Part shown: positions 34,601 to 42,413 of the stretch, one piece after another
Position numbering within the stretch: position 1 is the first letter of the stretch
Layout of the letters: the number at the start of each line of letters is the position of its first letter
Assembly: GCF_029227915.1 (NCBI RefSeq)
Contig: NC_079876.1
Span: forward strand, 22,260,001-22,324,000
DNA from: Hydractinia symbiolongicarpus
Taxonomy: Eukaryota; Cnidaria; Hydrozoa; Anthoathecata; Hydractiniidae
Length of the DNA: 64,000 nucleotides
Direction: 5' to 3'
Program-made: the position numbers and the translations under genes
The notes under the pieces: model-generated
Database searches by the model: none
The model's input: the letters and a program-made list of their open reading frames with translations, nothing else
Told to the model about the DNA's origin: nothing

Positions 34601-37600
34601 GTAGTTCTTCTCGAAGTAGAGCAAACAAAAATCGAAAGCACCAGGCATAGCAAATTACAGCATAAATAAAAAATTACTTTAAAAAAACATAAGCTTTTCG
34701 TTACGGCCCGGAATTGCTGATTATCCAGATTATTCTTTTTCTTGTGACTATGTTCTAGTAGATTTTAGGATTTAGAAATCTATAATTTTTGTTCTCCCGC
34801 TTAAAATTTATTTTGTGGCTCTCACAAAATAGTTTTTGTTCGCCTCTCCTTTAAGCATTAAAAGTTTACAAGTACATTACGCAACAAAATTTTTTAGGTA
34901 ACAAACCGAAACATACACAACAGCTATGAACATCTTCGTACCCCTGTTAAGCAAAACCGTATATCGCAGTTCCAATGCGCATTCCACTGACGTAACTCTT
35001 CTAGCATTATAATATTGGACGCATCCTGTGAACTATGAATGACGTAAATGTATGTGACATCATCTTCGTTTCCCAACACTTGGTTCAGAATCTGTAACAC
35101 CGGTGTTATTCCTGTGCCGCCCGAAAGTAGCAATAATCTCTTATACTGTAAAGAAATACAGATTGAAAAATAACAAAAGTATGAGTAACCATTCAGCCAA
35201 ATTTCCATTGCAAACTCACATGAGGGTAGCCACTCTTTTTACAGACTCAAAGTTGAGATTTGATGTTTTTTTATGAGAATTTTGACCTCTTTTTTAAGAA
35301 GATGGCGTTATTTTCATAAAAAATTTACTTGGAGATTTGAGATGAAGTTCAAAATTTAGGAGAATTGATAAGTTCCGAGGAGGCGTGGCAGGCATGTGCA
35401 TTCCAATCCACTTTTCTAATTGTTTAGAAGCTGCCGTGAATTTCTTCTCGTGTAACCTTTTGACAGTAGTGTTGAATAACTCTTGCACAAAAAAGCAATA
35501 ACACTGCCTACAAACATGATTACTTAGTTCCCTTTATCCGCAACCTCTGATTAAATATGAGGCTTATGTAGGTCGGTTACACTCGTACCTAATATTCGAA
35601 GATCTAAAACCACAAATCCATGTAGGTCTTCTAATAAAACACTGTACGTGAATGTACCCTTCATCCCATCTCCTTCTCAAATTATTTTCATATCCTCCAA
35701 TTTCTAATACATACCTTAAGGGGTTTAATTTCTGAGTTCTGGGTAACTGTTTTTACGAATTTGGCCAAAATTCGCAAAATTAAGTCCACGCAAAATAATT
35801 CGAAATGTACTATCTGTGAAAATATTTTTTGTCAAGTCACGGACTGAATTTCTTTCTTCTCTTTTTTTATAAAGATTACATAAAATATACCTGGTAATCG
35901 ATGAATTTTGTTCTTGTACTGTGTTTATTACCGCAAGGTCTACCTGCATTTTGAAAAAAGCTTTTTAGTCAATGAAGTTGCAAAATTAATTCGTCCATAT
36001 TAGGTCGCATTTATTTCGCACTTTCGCTTGGTAAATTGATTGTCAGCGTTAAAATACTGTAGACGTTTAATAAAGTTCCTTACCTTATTAGGATAATATT
36101 CGAATGTTCCAAATGGTCCCCTCCATTCCACTAAGGTGCCTATGTTCCAATTAAGCATGCAACTGGACATCTTACCACTCTCGTATAGCTGAAAAATAAA
36201 GCGCCTAAAAAACTGGTCCTTCTACGGTTGCCTAAAGATTAGAAATTTTTTTTTGTATACAACCTTACTTTTGCAGCGATGAGGAAGCTACCTTTTTCGT
36301 TCAGTTTACTCACTGGTGTGTATGGTCTGATGATATAGTTACCATGTTGGTCTGTACATCTGAAAAAAATTTACAAACCATGACGGTCACAAAAAATACA
36401 AAGCTACATACATCAGACTAATTTGAATTATTATAATCACATGTTTGTAAGGCAAAAACTGTACTGCAAAATTTGTACCCAGTTCATTTCTTTTAGAAAT
36501 TTTGAAATCTTCCTATTTTTACTAGGGAGATTTTAAAATTTCAAAACGTGAACTTGGTAAATTTATCCTGGTGAATCAATGTGACAGGTCTTTACGGATA
36601 AGTATAAATAGATATAAAAAATAGAAATAAATAGAAAAAATCAAATCTATTGCCAATAGATTTCCCAAGATTGTTGATATTTTATAAATACCCCATTTTC
36701 CATATCCATTTTGCCGTAAATTAAAACGAGGCAAGTGTTGAGCATTTTATTTGAGATGTACGGATCCTTATAGTAGCGATATTAAAGGAGGTGCAGTGAC
36801 AAAACAGCAAATGTTTGATTTAAAAGAAGCTATGCATAGCTACCTAATAACTAATTAAAAAGCACTATTACTTGTCATTCGTGTTGGCAAAATTTGGATT
36901 CTTTATTTTTCAATTTGTAAAGACAGACTAGAATATTGGAAAACATCCCTACAAAATTTTCAGTAGCTAGCTAGCTTTACAAATGCTTAGTGAAGTCATT
37001 TTTTAAGAGTTATGCATATAGCTAGCTATGCATGATACACTTGATTCTATTTTCACAAAAATGCAGAAAATCTAACATTGCGTTATAATTGAAATTTTCG
37101 ATTTTGTATTTGTGTTAAAAGAAGAAAAAGTTTGCTAAACCCTTGTTTTACTGATGTGCACAGCAGCCAGCCACAAAAAATAACGAAGGTTTGGAGGTTT
37201 GAATCAATCTACCCTTGGTGTTAGATGTGTCCACTATATATGCTCAAAATAACTTGTTTTAACAGTAAAGCAACTTTAAAAGACCATATCTAAAAAAACT
37301 ATCAACTTTACTATCCAATAATTCCAAATTTAGCTTAAATGTGAAGCAGGAGGCATTGCTTCACTGCGAGCTCCTGTTTGTTTACAAAATGCTCAACACT
37401 TGCCCAGTTTTTAAAAATACGGCCTCATTTTTATTTACAGCAAAATGGATATGGAAATAGGTGAATTGTTACAAAGTAAAGAGAGAGAGGGGGGGGGGGG
37501 GCAAAATATAAACATTCTGTTCTTAAAGTAAGAATGTGAGTTGAATTGGAAACAGGACGATTGGTGGACTTTCACATCAAAATCGAATCTTAAAAGTCAC

Positions 37601-37958
37601 CACAATCGCTACGTTACCTAGCGACAAGATGCTCACCACATTTCATTTGCAATTTTTTGTTATCAGGTATTTCAAATTTGAAAATTTTAATCGCATCGGA
37701 AACACGTACAACATCCACGATAGGGAACTGTTTATACTCGTATACATTTATAACACCGCCATCTTCGAAAACAGCCACTTTGCTTTCGATTTCATCACAC
37801 TTCTTTTGCCATCTTTCCAGGTCTAATTCATATAAGTCAAAAACGCATGTGACGCATCCAGATCCACAACAGTCCGAGTCTAGAGGTTTAACAGGTTTCG
37901 GAGGATAGCCTTTAATTGGTTTCTTAAGTTTTTTAAAACTGTCAGAGGAATCACCCAT
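19450..37958 (-). CDS. CYB5RL: NADH-cytochrome b5 reductase-like protein (CYB5RL type), complete five-exon gene
   Basis: Exons on the minus strand, in order: 37958–37618, 36359–36269, 36188–36084, 35145–34942, 19650–19450. All junctions are GT–AG and keep frame, giving 313 codons plus stop, close to the ~315 residues of the human family member as I remember it. Residues ~20–60 hold an OXLD-type motif (DCCGSGCVTCVFDLY followed by a Glu/Lys-rich helix). A ferredoxin-reductase-type FAD domain follows with RPYTPVS and YESGKMS/GPFG motifs, then the NAD-binding domain with LLLSGGTGITPVLQ and a C-terminal LICGTRLFNKDM, ending in SISYF. The expected role is NADH-dependent electron transfer through FAD. 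An in-frame upstream ATG at 37997 would add 13 residues; I prefer 37958 for length. The last intron is ~15.3 kb and full of mobile elements. Confidence 0.92.
21850..22860 (+). pseudogene. Transposon-associated protein of unknown function, decayed
   Basis: Pieces in three frames resemble one long protein that I remember as highly repetitive in cnidarian and mollusc genomes. MTLGEALGKF and NSAREKTGRI are near 21890–21950. VIFAATDGKVKPKKHLILGL with RSKKVMEIMNRFGHEIE is at 22160–22290. YDLAIA, a stop, then IAMQIQEQEKTQYNNIVIAH with HIELAFFSAL follow at 22650–22770, and a GSI…FLAG end near 22830. Several stops and frame changes separate them. No catalytic motif is known to me for this family, so a role in transposition is only inferred from its copy number. 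Confidence 0.55.
23356..25392. mobile_element. ~2-kb element with diverged inverted ends (family X, copy 1)
   Basis: The left end (23356–23435: CCTATTTCAATTATCG…CAGCCG…GAAAACGAGGTTAG) matches, on the opposite strand, the right end at 25313–25392 (CACCTATTTCTATATCC…CAGCCGG…GAAAACGAGGTTAG). The ends are ~80 bp and clearly diverged. The interior is AT-rich with no coding potential seen, so it would be non-autonomous. The same terminal sequence recurs at 36691–37463. Confidence 0.5.
25785..25801 (+). repeat. 17-nt poly-G run
   Basis: An uninterrupted run of 17 G in an AT-rich setting within the last CYB5RL intron. Confidence 0.95.
25810..29620. other. AT-rich intronic DNA, no exon recognised
   Basis: Apart from the hairpin at 27.42 kb, I see only short unsupported open frames and low-complexity AT tracts. 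Confidence 0.4.
27421..27442. repeat. GC-rich hairpin TGCGCCCC / GGGGCGCA
   Basis: Perfect 8-bp arms enclose a six-base loop GCCGAA. It stands out in AT-rich DNA and introduces ~120 bp of higher GC content. A 77-codon minus-strand open frame (27376–27609) spans it but shows no recognisable family. Confidence 0.6.
30941..31195. mobile_element. 255-bp MITE with ACCTTAAGG ends and internal GGCGGGAA repeats
   Basis: The left end ACCTTAAGGAAACAAATTTT is mirrored by the right end, which on the minus strand reads ACCTTAAGGCAACAAATTTT. The match extends ~40 bp inward through GGCGG(G/A)AAGAAATTTTGGC. The interior holds three ~45-bp tandem units with TTTGGCGGGAATTAA…TTTTGGCGGATGCTTAAAA. The short size, absence of coding sequence and long inverted ends indicate a MITE or fold-back element. 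Confidence 0.85.
31290..31442. repeat. Direct repeat, copy 1, flanking the transposon relics
   Basis: Contains CGCTTAAAATTTATTTT and TTTTGTTCGCCTCTCCTTTA, shared in the same order and orientation with 34735–34862. A partial third copy of the start (GTTGTGAAATATAGTTATTT) is near 20029. Confidence 0.65.
31678..32473 (+). pseudogene. Transposon protein C-terminal part, frameshifted
   Basis: Successive frames contain FQIRKRSSYPILVDTSLVL (~31920–31975), YLAVLLAGKSDD (~32040), SLWKVRKEVILIFTAAEEYF (~32120–32180), KINSKEIVSFLKKIF, then VSLNLLEDLLMLYVRVRTFS (~32300–32365) and KSLRTELKKKSS ending LDQSH stop (32471–32473). The LLEDLLxLYVRVRTFSF and KSLRTELKK blocks recur in abundant hydrozoan transposon-type proteins as I remember them. 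At least three frameshifts. It points towards the THAP-type relic at 32525–34620 on the other strand, tail to tail. Confidence 0.6.
32525..34620 (-). pseudogene. THAP-domain, P-element/THAP9-like transposase relic
   Basis: Right to left: GISIFCIPQGNDEYNTSW (~34600) and VITKDRVVDNKLRTQI…HVCEKHF (~34530–34450) form a C2CH THAP zinc finger. An intron-like gap with GTAAGT/TTTATTTAG joins in frame to EKRRTLIPESIPTLNSPIK (~34330–34270), after which GTATGAG is another donor. A degenerate middle follows (34130–33560), then a Leu-rich helix and PFMKFFWEEQQKYL (~33320), YHPMVIRYCLSLAAKSSA (~33250), LVWDRHTGELIGFVDLGD (~33000–32950), KVVAATCDGA (~32800) and ECGLHLLPKLSHDHIKF (~32550). Family knowledge: GELIGFVDLGD and PKLxxDHI are hallmarks of P-element/THAP9-like transposases. 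Multiple frameshifts make it inactive. Confidence 0.8.
34735..34862. repeat. Direct repeat, copy 2
   Basis: About 125 bp matching 31290–31442 in the same orientation (TAGTAGATTTTAGGATT…CGCTTAAAATTTATTTT…GTTCGCCTCTCCTTTAAG). The pair brackets the two transposon relics. Confidence 0.65.
34942..35145 (-). CDS. CYB5RL: CYB5RL exon 4 (NAD-binding domain)
   Basis: The acceptor TTTCTTTACAG opens YKRLLLLSGGTGITPVLQ, the glycine-rich NAD-binding start. YIYVIHSSQDASNIIMLEEL and CDIRFCLTG follow. 68 complete codons; the donor is GG|GTACGA, weaker than the others, but frame with the last exon is kept. Confidence 0.9.
36084..36188 (-). CDS. CYB5RL: CYB5RL exon 3
   Basis: The acceptor is TTTTTCAG and the donor AAG|GTAAGG, with 35 complete codons. 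It encodes LYESGKMSSCMLNW and VEWRGPFGTFEY, matching the second FAD-contact region (GKMS…GPxG). Confidence 0.92.
36269..36359 (-). CDS. CYB5RL: CYB5RL exon 2 (FAD-binding motif)
   Basis: The acceptor TTTTTTTCAG gives RCTDQHGNYIIRPYTPVS. The RPYTPVS motif contacts the FAD isoalloxazine and phosphates in this family. The donor is AAA|GTAAGG, phase 0. It is 91 nt and completes the arginine codon begun in exon 1. Confidence 0.92.
36691..37463. mobile_element. CYB5RL: 773-bp element with inverted ends (family X, copy 2), in CYB5RL intron 1
   Basis: The left end CCCCATTTTCCATATCC…TTTTGCCGTAAATTAAAACGAGG…CAAGTGTTGAGCATTTT is mirrored at the right end, which on the minus strand reads CACCTATTTCCATATCC…TTTTGCTGTAAATAAAAATGAGG…CAAGTGTTGAGCATTTT. 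The ends are ~60–75 bp, and the right copy has a ~16-bp insertion. The interior has no coding potential. The terminal CCTATTTC..ATATCC matches the element at 23356–25392. Confidence 0.7.
37489..37501 (+). repeat. 13-nt poly-G run
   Basis: Follows a short GA repeat just outside the inverted-repeat element in CYB5RL intron 1. Confidence 0.95.
37618..37958 (-). CDS. CYB5RL: CYB5RL exon 1 (OXLD motif and start of FAD domain)
   Basis: Starts MGDSSDSFKK and contains PKPVKPLDSDCCGSGC, the Cys motif of the oxidoreductase-like N-terminal domain, then FPIVDVVRVSDAIKIFKFE, the first strand of the reductase domain. The donor is AG|GTAACG in phase 2. An alternative start, MKLRISHFHW, lies at 37997 in the same frame. 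Confidence 0.9.
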
Positions 37959-37999
37959 CAATTCTGACCAATGAAAATGGGATATTCTCAGCTTCATAT

Positions 38000-39440
38000 A
38001 TTTATAAAACTTATTCTAAAAAGATAAAAATCGCTGATAAGCACCTAACACATAATCGGGTTGCCACTCTTTTTATAGAGAAAAATTTAAGGAGAATTAA
38101 GTTCCGAAATTCAGAAAAATTGAGATTTTAAAGGTAACGCCACGGGGGAAAAAATATTTGATTACTATGTAGCATTTATATGCATTTAGAAAACACATGT
38201 GACAAACCATATAGTTTTGTAAAGTTAAGAATGAGGAGATTTAAGGAAAAAAGTTGTTGAAAAATCTACGTTTGGAGGAGATTCGAGGAGTTTTGAGGAG
38301 GCTTTCAAAATTGAGGAGAATTGCGTTTGAATTAGGCCAGTTTCAGAAATTAAACATCCACAGAATACAGTAATTGCGTACTCAAACCAATCATAATTGC
38401 AAATTTCAATTTAAGAATATTTATTCGCGGTTTGTTTCAATGGATTCAAAAGAGTTATTTCGTTCTTATGCTTTTCTATCCTCCAAGTTGTAGTAAATAT
38501 GAAATTTCGTTTTTTTCAACTGAAAAATTTAAGTGCATTTGATCATTAAAGAAATATTCCGCAACACGCTAACATTAGAGGTATCAGCTTAAAAGTTTAA
38601 AAGAAAAATAGGTGATCTATTTTCCACTAAAAATAAAAACATTTTCGAAAACAAACGTTCAATCCTGCGCATATTCACTTACTATGTAAATATATTAACA
38701 AAATACACCATACTAACTACAAATCAGAATTGTGATCTACTGATGACTAGGATATCATGCTGTTTTAAAGGAGGACTGGCATGTCTTGTTTTGTCAATGC
38801 TTTAAGACTCAGGTTTTGTAAATAGGAGGGGTGGTAAAAATGGTCAACTAAAAAAATGTTATAAAAACAATTATAAAAAATCAACTATAAAAAATCATAA
38901 AACAAGTAAAAAATTTCGTATATATCAGTGCATAAATTTTTCCCCTACTGTATCGGTATTTTGTTTTCAAGTCTTTTGACATTTGGTGGGTGTGTCTCAG
39001 TCAAAACAAATTCCATCATACCCCAATTAATTGATTGAAATATGCCATATAGTTTTACCTGAGTGGAGCACAAAACTTGCTTTGCAGAGAGAAAAAACAC
39101 ATCCTATAGTAACATTCACAAATTTTTTTTATGCCACAAGCTGTCCTCGCCACTGGGTGACAACCATCCATTTCGTCCAGCAATATAACAAATTCAACAA
39201 AATAAGTTTAGAAGAAAACGTTTTCGTTTAGTAATCCGTCCCCACACACTATAATAATTATTTCAGACAAAAGGTTCCCAGTGACTAAAGAACTTGAAAT
39301 TCAACAATTATCCAAACGCCTCGTACAAACCGTATCTAGGAGCGCATTCAGATAAACAAGTTCCTCACAAATTCCGAAATCTCATTGGCTGTATTGCTTG
39401 GAACAGTTTAAGTTCTTCACAACATAAAATCTTCTGGGAA
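38000..39440. other. Upstream region of CYB5RL, AT-rich
   Basis: No exon recognised. 38050–38330 contains AAGGAGAATTAAGTTCCG-type sequence also seen near 35220–35400 (GCCACTCTTTTTA…GGAGAATTGATAAGTTCCGAGG), so part of it is a dispersed repeat. A core promoter cannot be identified with confidence. Confidence 0.4.
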
Positions 39441-39484
39441 AAATTTCTCACTTTTTATTTACATTTGGTAATGTATATTGTTTT

Positions 39485-39711
39485 ACCATGATTTGCGAGG
39501 ATAAGGGTTGGTCTACATCTAACAATAAATTCGTCCACAATGAGAAACTATCTTGAGCTGAAGATTTCGAGGCTGTCACGAATGGTAAGTTCACATCTTC
39601 TCTTTTTCGCTTGCAAGCCTTACTTTCGTTGCTTGTCTTTTCATAATTGGTGCATTCTTGGTCACTAGATGCGTCGTGAAAACTATGATTGGACGATTTG
39701 TTAGTGGCCAT
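39485..39711 (-). CDS. Possible first exon of an unidentified gene
   Basis: ATG at 39711 opens a 76-codon frame of natural-looking composition: a Ser/Asn/Glu-rich start, a basic KACKRKRE cluster that could be a nuclear localisation signal, then SSAQDSFSLWTNLLLDVDQP. The frame reaches ATG|GTAAAA at 39484, a plausible donor. No downstream exon was found before CYB5RL begins, and I do not recognise the family. Confidence 0.3.
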
Positions 39712-39719
39712 TTATTAGG

Positions 39720-42310
39720 AGATATAACCTTATTATGATGTATTAGTTTCGTTGTTTCTAGATAAAACTATAAATAAATTAACATGTTTCAAGACGGCAA
39801 AAATAATGAGGCATTTATTTCAAGTGACAAAAGATGAAATACAAACACAGCACAAAACATCCTAGATTTAACTACCCCGAAAAACGTTTGAATGGCTAAA
39901 GCTATGTTGATGAAAGGAATAGTAAATAAAAGAAATTGATTGACAAGGATAAAAATTTGCTGGTATCAGCAATTTTGATGACATTTTTCCGAAACCACAT
40001 TTAGCCAAACAACTCCCAAAATGGAATTTCAAAAATTTTATGAAAAGTTGCTACATACAAAAAAAATAAAGTCGCCAATTTTTAGCCTTCTTGGAGGTGT
40101 ATTTCAGGAGTTATAATTTAAAAAGTGAGTTGTGATGCAATCCAACACCAATTAACAAGGCGCAAAAATTGATGTATTATATACAAAAGTTCGTGAACTT
40201 TTTCAGGATTTGTGCCGCGTGACTAGTTGGCGCTACAGTTACAACTGTCCCATTCGGTATAATGAAAGCAAGTTGTACTATACAATAACAAAATCAACTG
40301 CACTTTTGAAATGCAAAACACCGAGTGGGCCATTACTGAGCAGTGGATGCGAGTTTTTTTTCACACATCTTGGCTATTTTTGCAGAGTGACATTATCGGC
40401 CGAACGACGAGAGCGCTTTATTGGTCCTTGATTAGCCGACCCGTGGTGGCGTTAATTTTGGCCACCTCTGGGGGATTAAAGCTGTATTTTACAAACCTCA
40501 AAGGCTTGACCGATGTTAAATTTGTGGAAGCGATGAAGAGTAAGAAATTTTTGACGAAATATACGGACCATACAATATATTTAATTATAATTCAGATTCT
40601 AACACTTGCAAAGAAAAAAGTCAATGTAAATCCTGATTTTTATTTGCTTGCGATTCTCTATAAACTTTCTTCGACTTCAATTTTTGGTCTTCCTTTTGGT
40701 CTTGGCAATATTAAGGTTGAAACAAGGACTGGCGGATCAAGGACCAAGAAGGTAAATAGAATATGGTAAATAATTTACAGCGCTGTAAGAATCAAATTTG
40801 TTTTAGCTTTCAGGATAAAACGGCAAATTTATTGTCTACGCGAGAGGGTTAGATTTTGAGAATTAGCACCTGTAGGTTGCCGGAAGACGCATTTAAACTT
40901 AAGAAAATCGATGCAACGGACTGGTTTAAAAGGGACGAGGAACTGTTATTTTGACTGTTATTTTTGGTACTATTATTTTTTCCCATTTTCTAACGGCATT
41001 GTTTAACATAAGTGTATATTCATGATTTCGCTGATTTTTTGTTGTTTCGCTGATTTTCATAATTTTGCTGATGTTCATAATTTTGCTAATTTTTCGTTGT
41101 TTTATTAAGATTATTAAACGTCCAGCATACTTTTTCTCACCATTGATAGTTTAGTTAATCCTTTTAAAAAAATATTTTAAACAACTCCCTTATATAAAGG
41201 TAAAAAGAAAGAAAGAAAAAAAGTCGTAAGAACACATAGATTTCATTAAAACTTCATATAAATAGCATGTGTATAAAACAAGTGGATCTAGCGCTAGTTC
41301 TTTTGCAAAACTACTGTCAGCAACTGTTTACTTCGTCAACAGAATCCTCCAAACATCTTTCTTAAAGGATTCATTCGATAGTGCTATTTCAGTTTTCTTT
41401 TTTCGTTCATGTGAAGAATCGACATTTAGCTGAAGACATGATGGTCTTGAAACTTCTGCTGCAACGTTCAATAAAACTCAATGCCTTCTCATTAAAAGTA
41501 CCCATATATATCATTACTCTCATCAGCATTCACAGGGTCATTGCAAAATCCATTGATGAGTACGACAATCTCTTCAGATGTTTTGAGATTAGGTACGTAT
41601 AGCTTCTGCGCAGGAACGAACGACAAAACAATATCTCGATCGAACAACCCGTTTAAGGTGGAATGTAGGACTAGAAGAGTGAAAAAAATTTACATAAAAA
41701 AAACTTTTATCAAGAAAACATGAAAAAAGTATTTAAGTAGGTTTTAGTAACAACTATGGACGAAAGAAAAAATGCCCTGGAAATTACTACTGTTGCCCCG
41801 AAAAACAAGAATTTCGCACAGAAATGCCCTTTTTTCTCGTACCAATGTTGGATTTATGCAACACAAGTAATTTCATCCGACGCAACATCGAGAATCATGT
41901 CACTTCTACATAAGCCAAATAACAAGAACAGCGGCGTTCAACAACAATAACAACAACAAGAACAAAACCATAACAGCAAGAACATAACAACTTTATCAAA
42001 AAAACAACGAATTGACAAAAAGTATAATTCACTTAAGAACAGAAATTGGGGAAACATCAGACAAGTTAATCCACCAACCGTCGGTCAATGACTTTTTCTC
42101 CTCCATCGAAACTAAATATAACACTCGCAAGAAATTACACGTGCGTAATTTACTCGCGCAAGCAGAAAAATTTCGAATGGCTGCAGCTTTCAAATCACCG
42201 TTCTCTTGTATGTCTAAACATAGAAAACTAAAGTTCACAACTTTATATTTTATTCACAACGCTTGGTCAAAGTTGAGTAAGATATTCGTTCTCAAGATGT
42301 TGACATTTTT
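39720..42310. other. Spacer between the putative exon and the 3' end of DPH6
   Basis: AT-rich, with CAA/AAC-rich tracts near 41940 and short TTTCGCTGATTTT-like repeats near 41020–41100. A plus-strand frame after a TTTTTCAG at 40206 has a faint resemblance to a lytic polysaccharide monooxygenase segment but is not supported further down. Confidence 0.4.
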
Positions 42311-42315
42311 AACAT

Positions 42316-42413
42316 TTAATTATTCCGAATAACACGTTGTCTGGTCACAAAATTGTAGATATCTTCTATTGTCATAATTTTTGACCAGTAAAAGGATATG
42401 GCTTCAAACTTTT
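42316..42413 (-). CDS. DPH6: DPH6 last exon and stop
   Basis: The acceptor CCCTTATGTCAG leads in phase 1 to KFEAISFYWSKIMTIEDIYN, then FVTRQRVIRNN and a TAA stop at 42316–42318. The phase matches the preceding exon, and the frame ends within 33 codons, as expected for a C-terminus. Confidence 0.78.

Larger units (their letters stand above)
19651..34941 (-). other. CYB5RL: ~15.3-kb last intron of CYB5RL
   Basis: Bounded by donor GTACGA (34941 downward) and acceptor TTTTTAG (19651). It contains a transposon-associated pseudogene (21.85–22.86 kb), an inverted-repeat element (23.36–25.39 kb), a MITE (30.94–31.20 kb), two further transposon relics (31.7–34.6 kb) and a 17-G run. The rest (e.g. 19.7–21.8, 25.8–29.6 and 29.8–30.9 kb) is AT-rich with no gene recognised. 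Confidence 0.8.

Noticed and set aside
31290-34862. Simple inversion of a transposon's 3' half including its terminal repeat
   Set aside because: After such an inversion the terminal repeat would lie next to the C-terminus near 32.5 kb, but the repeat copy is at 31.3–31.4 kb on the other side.
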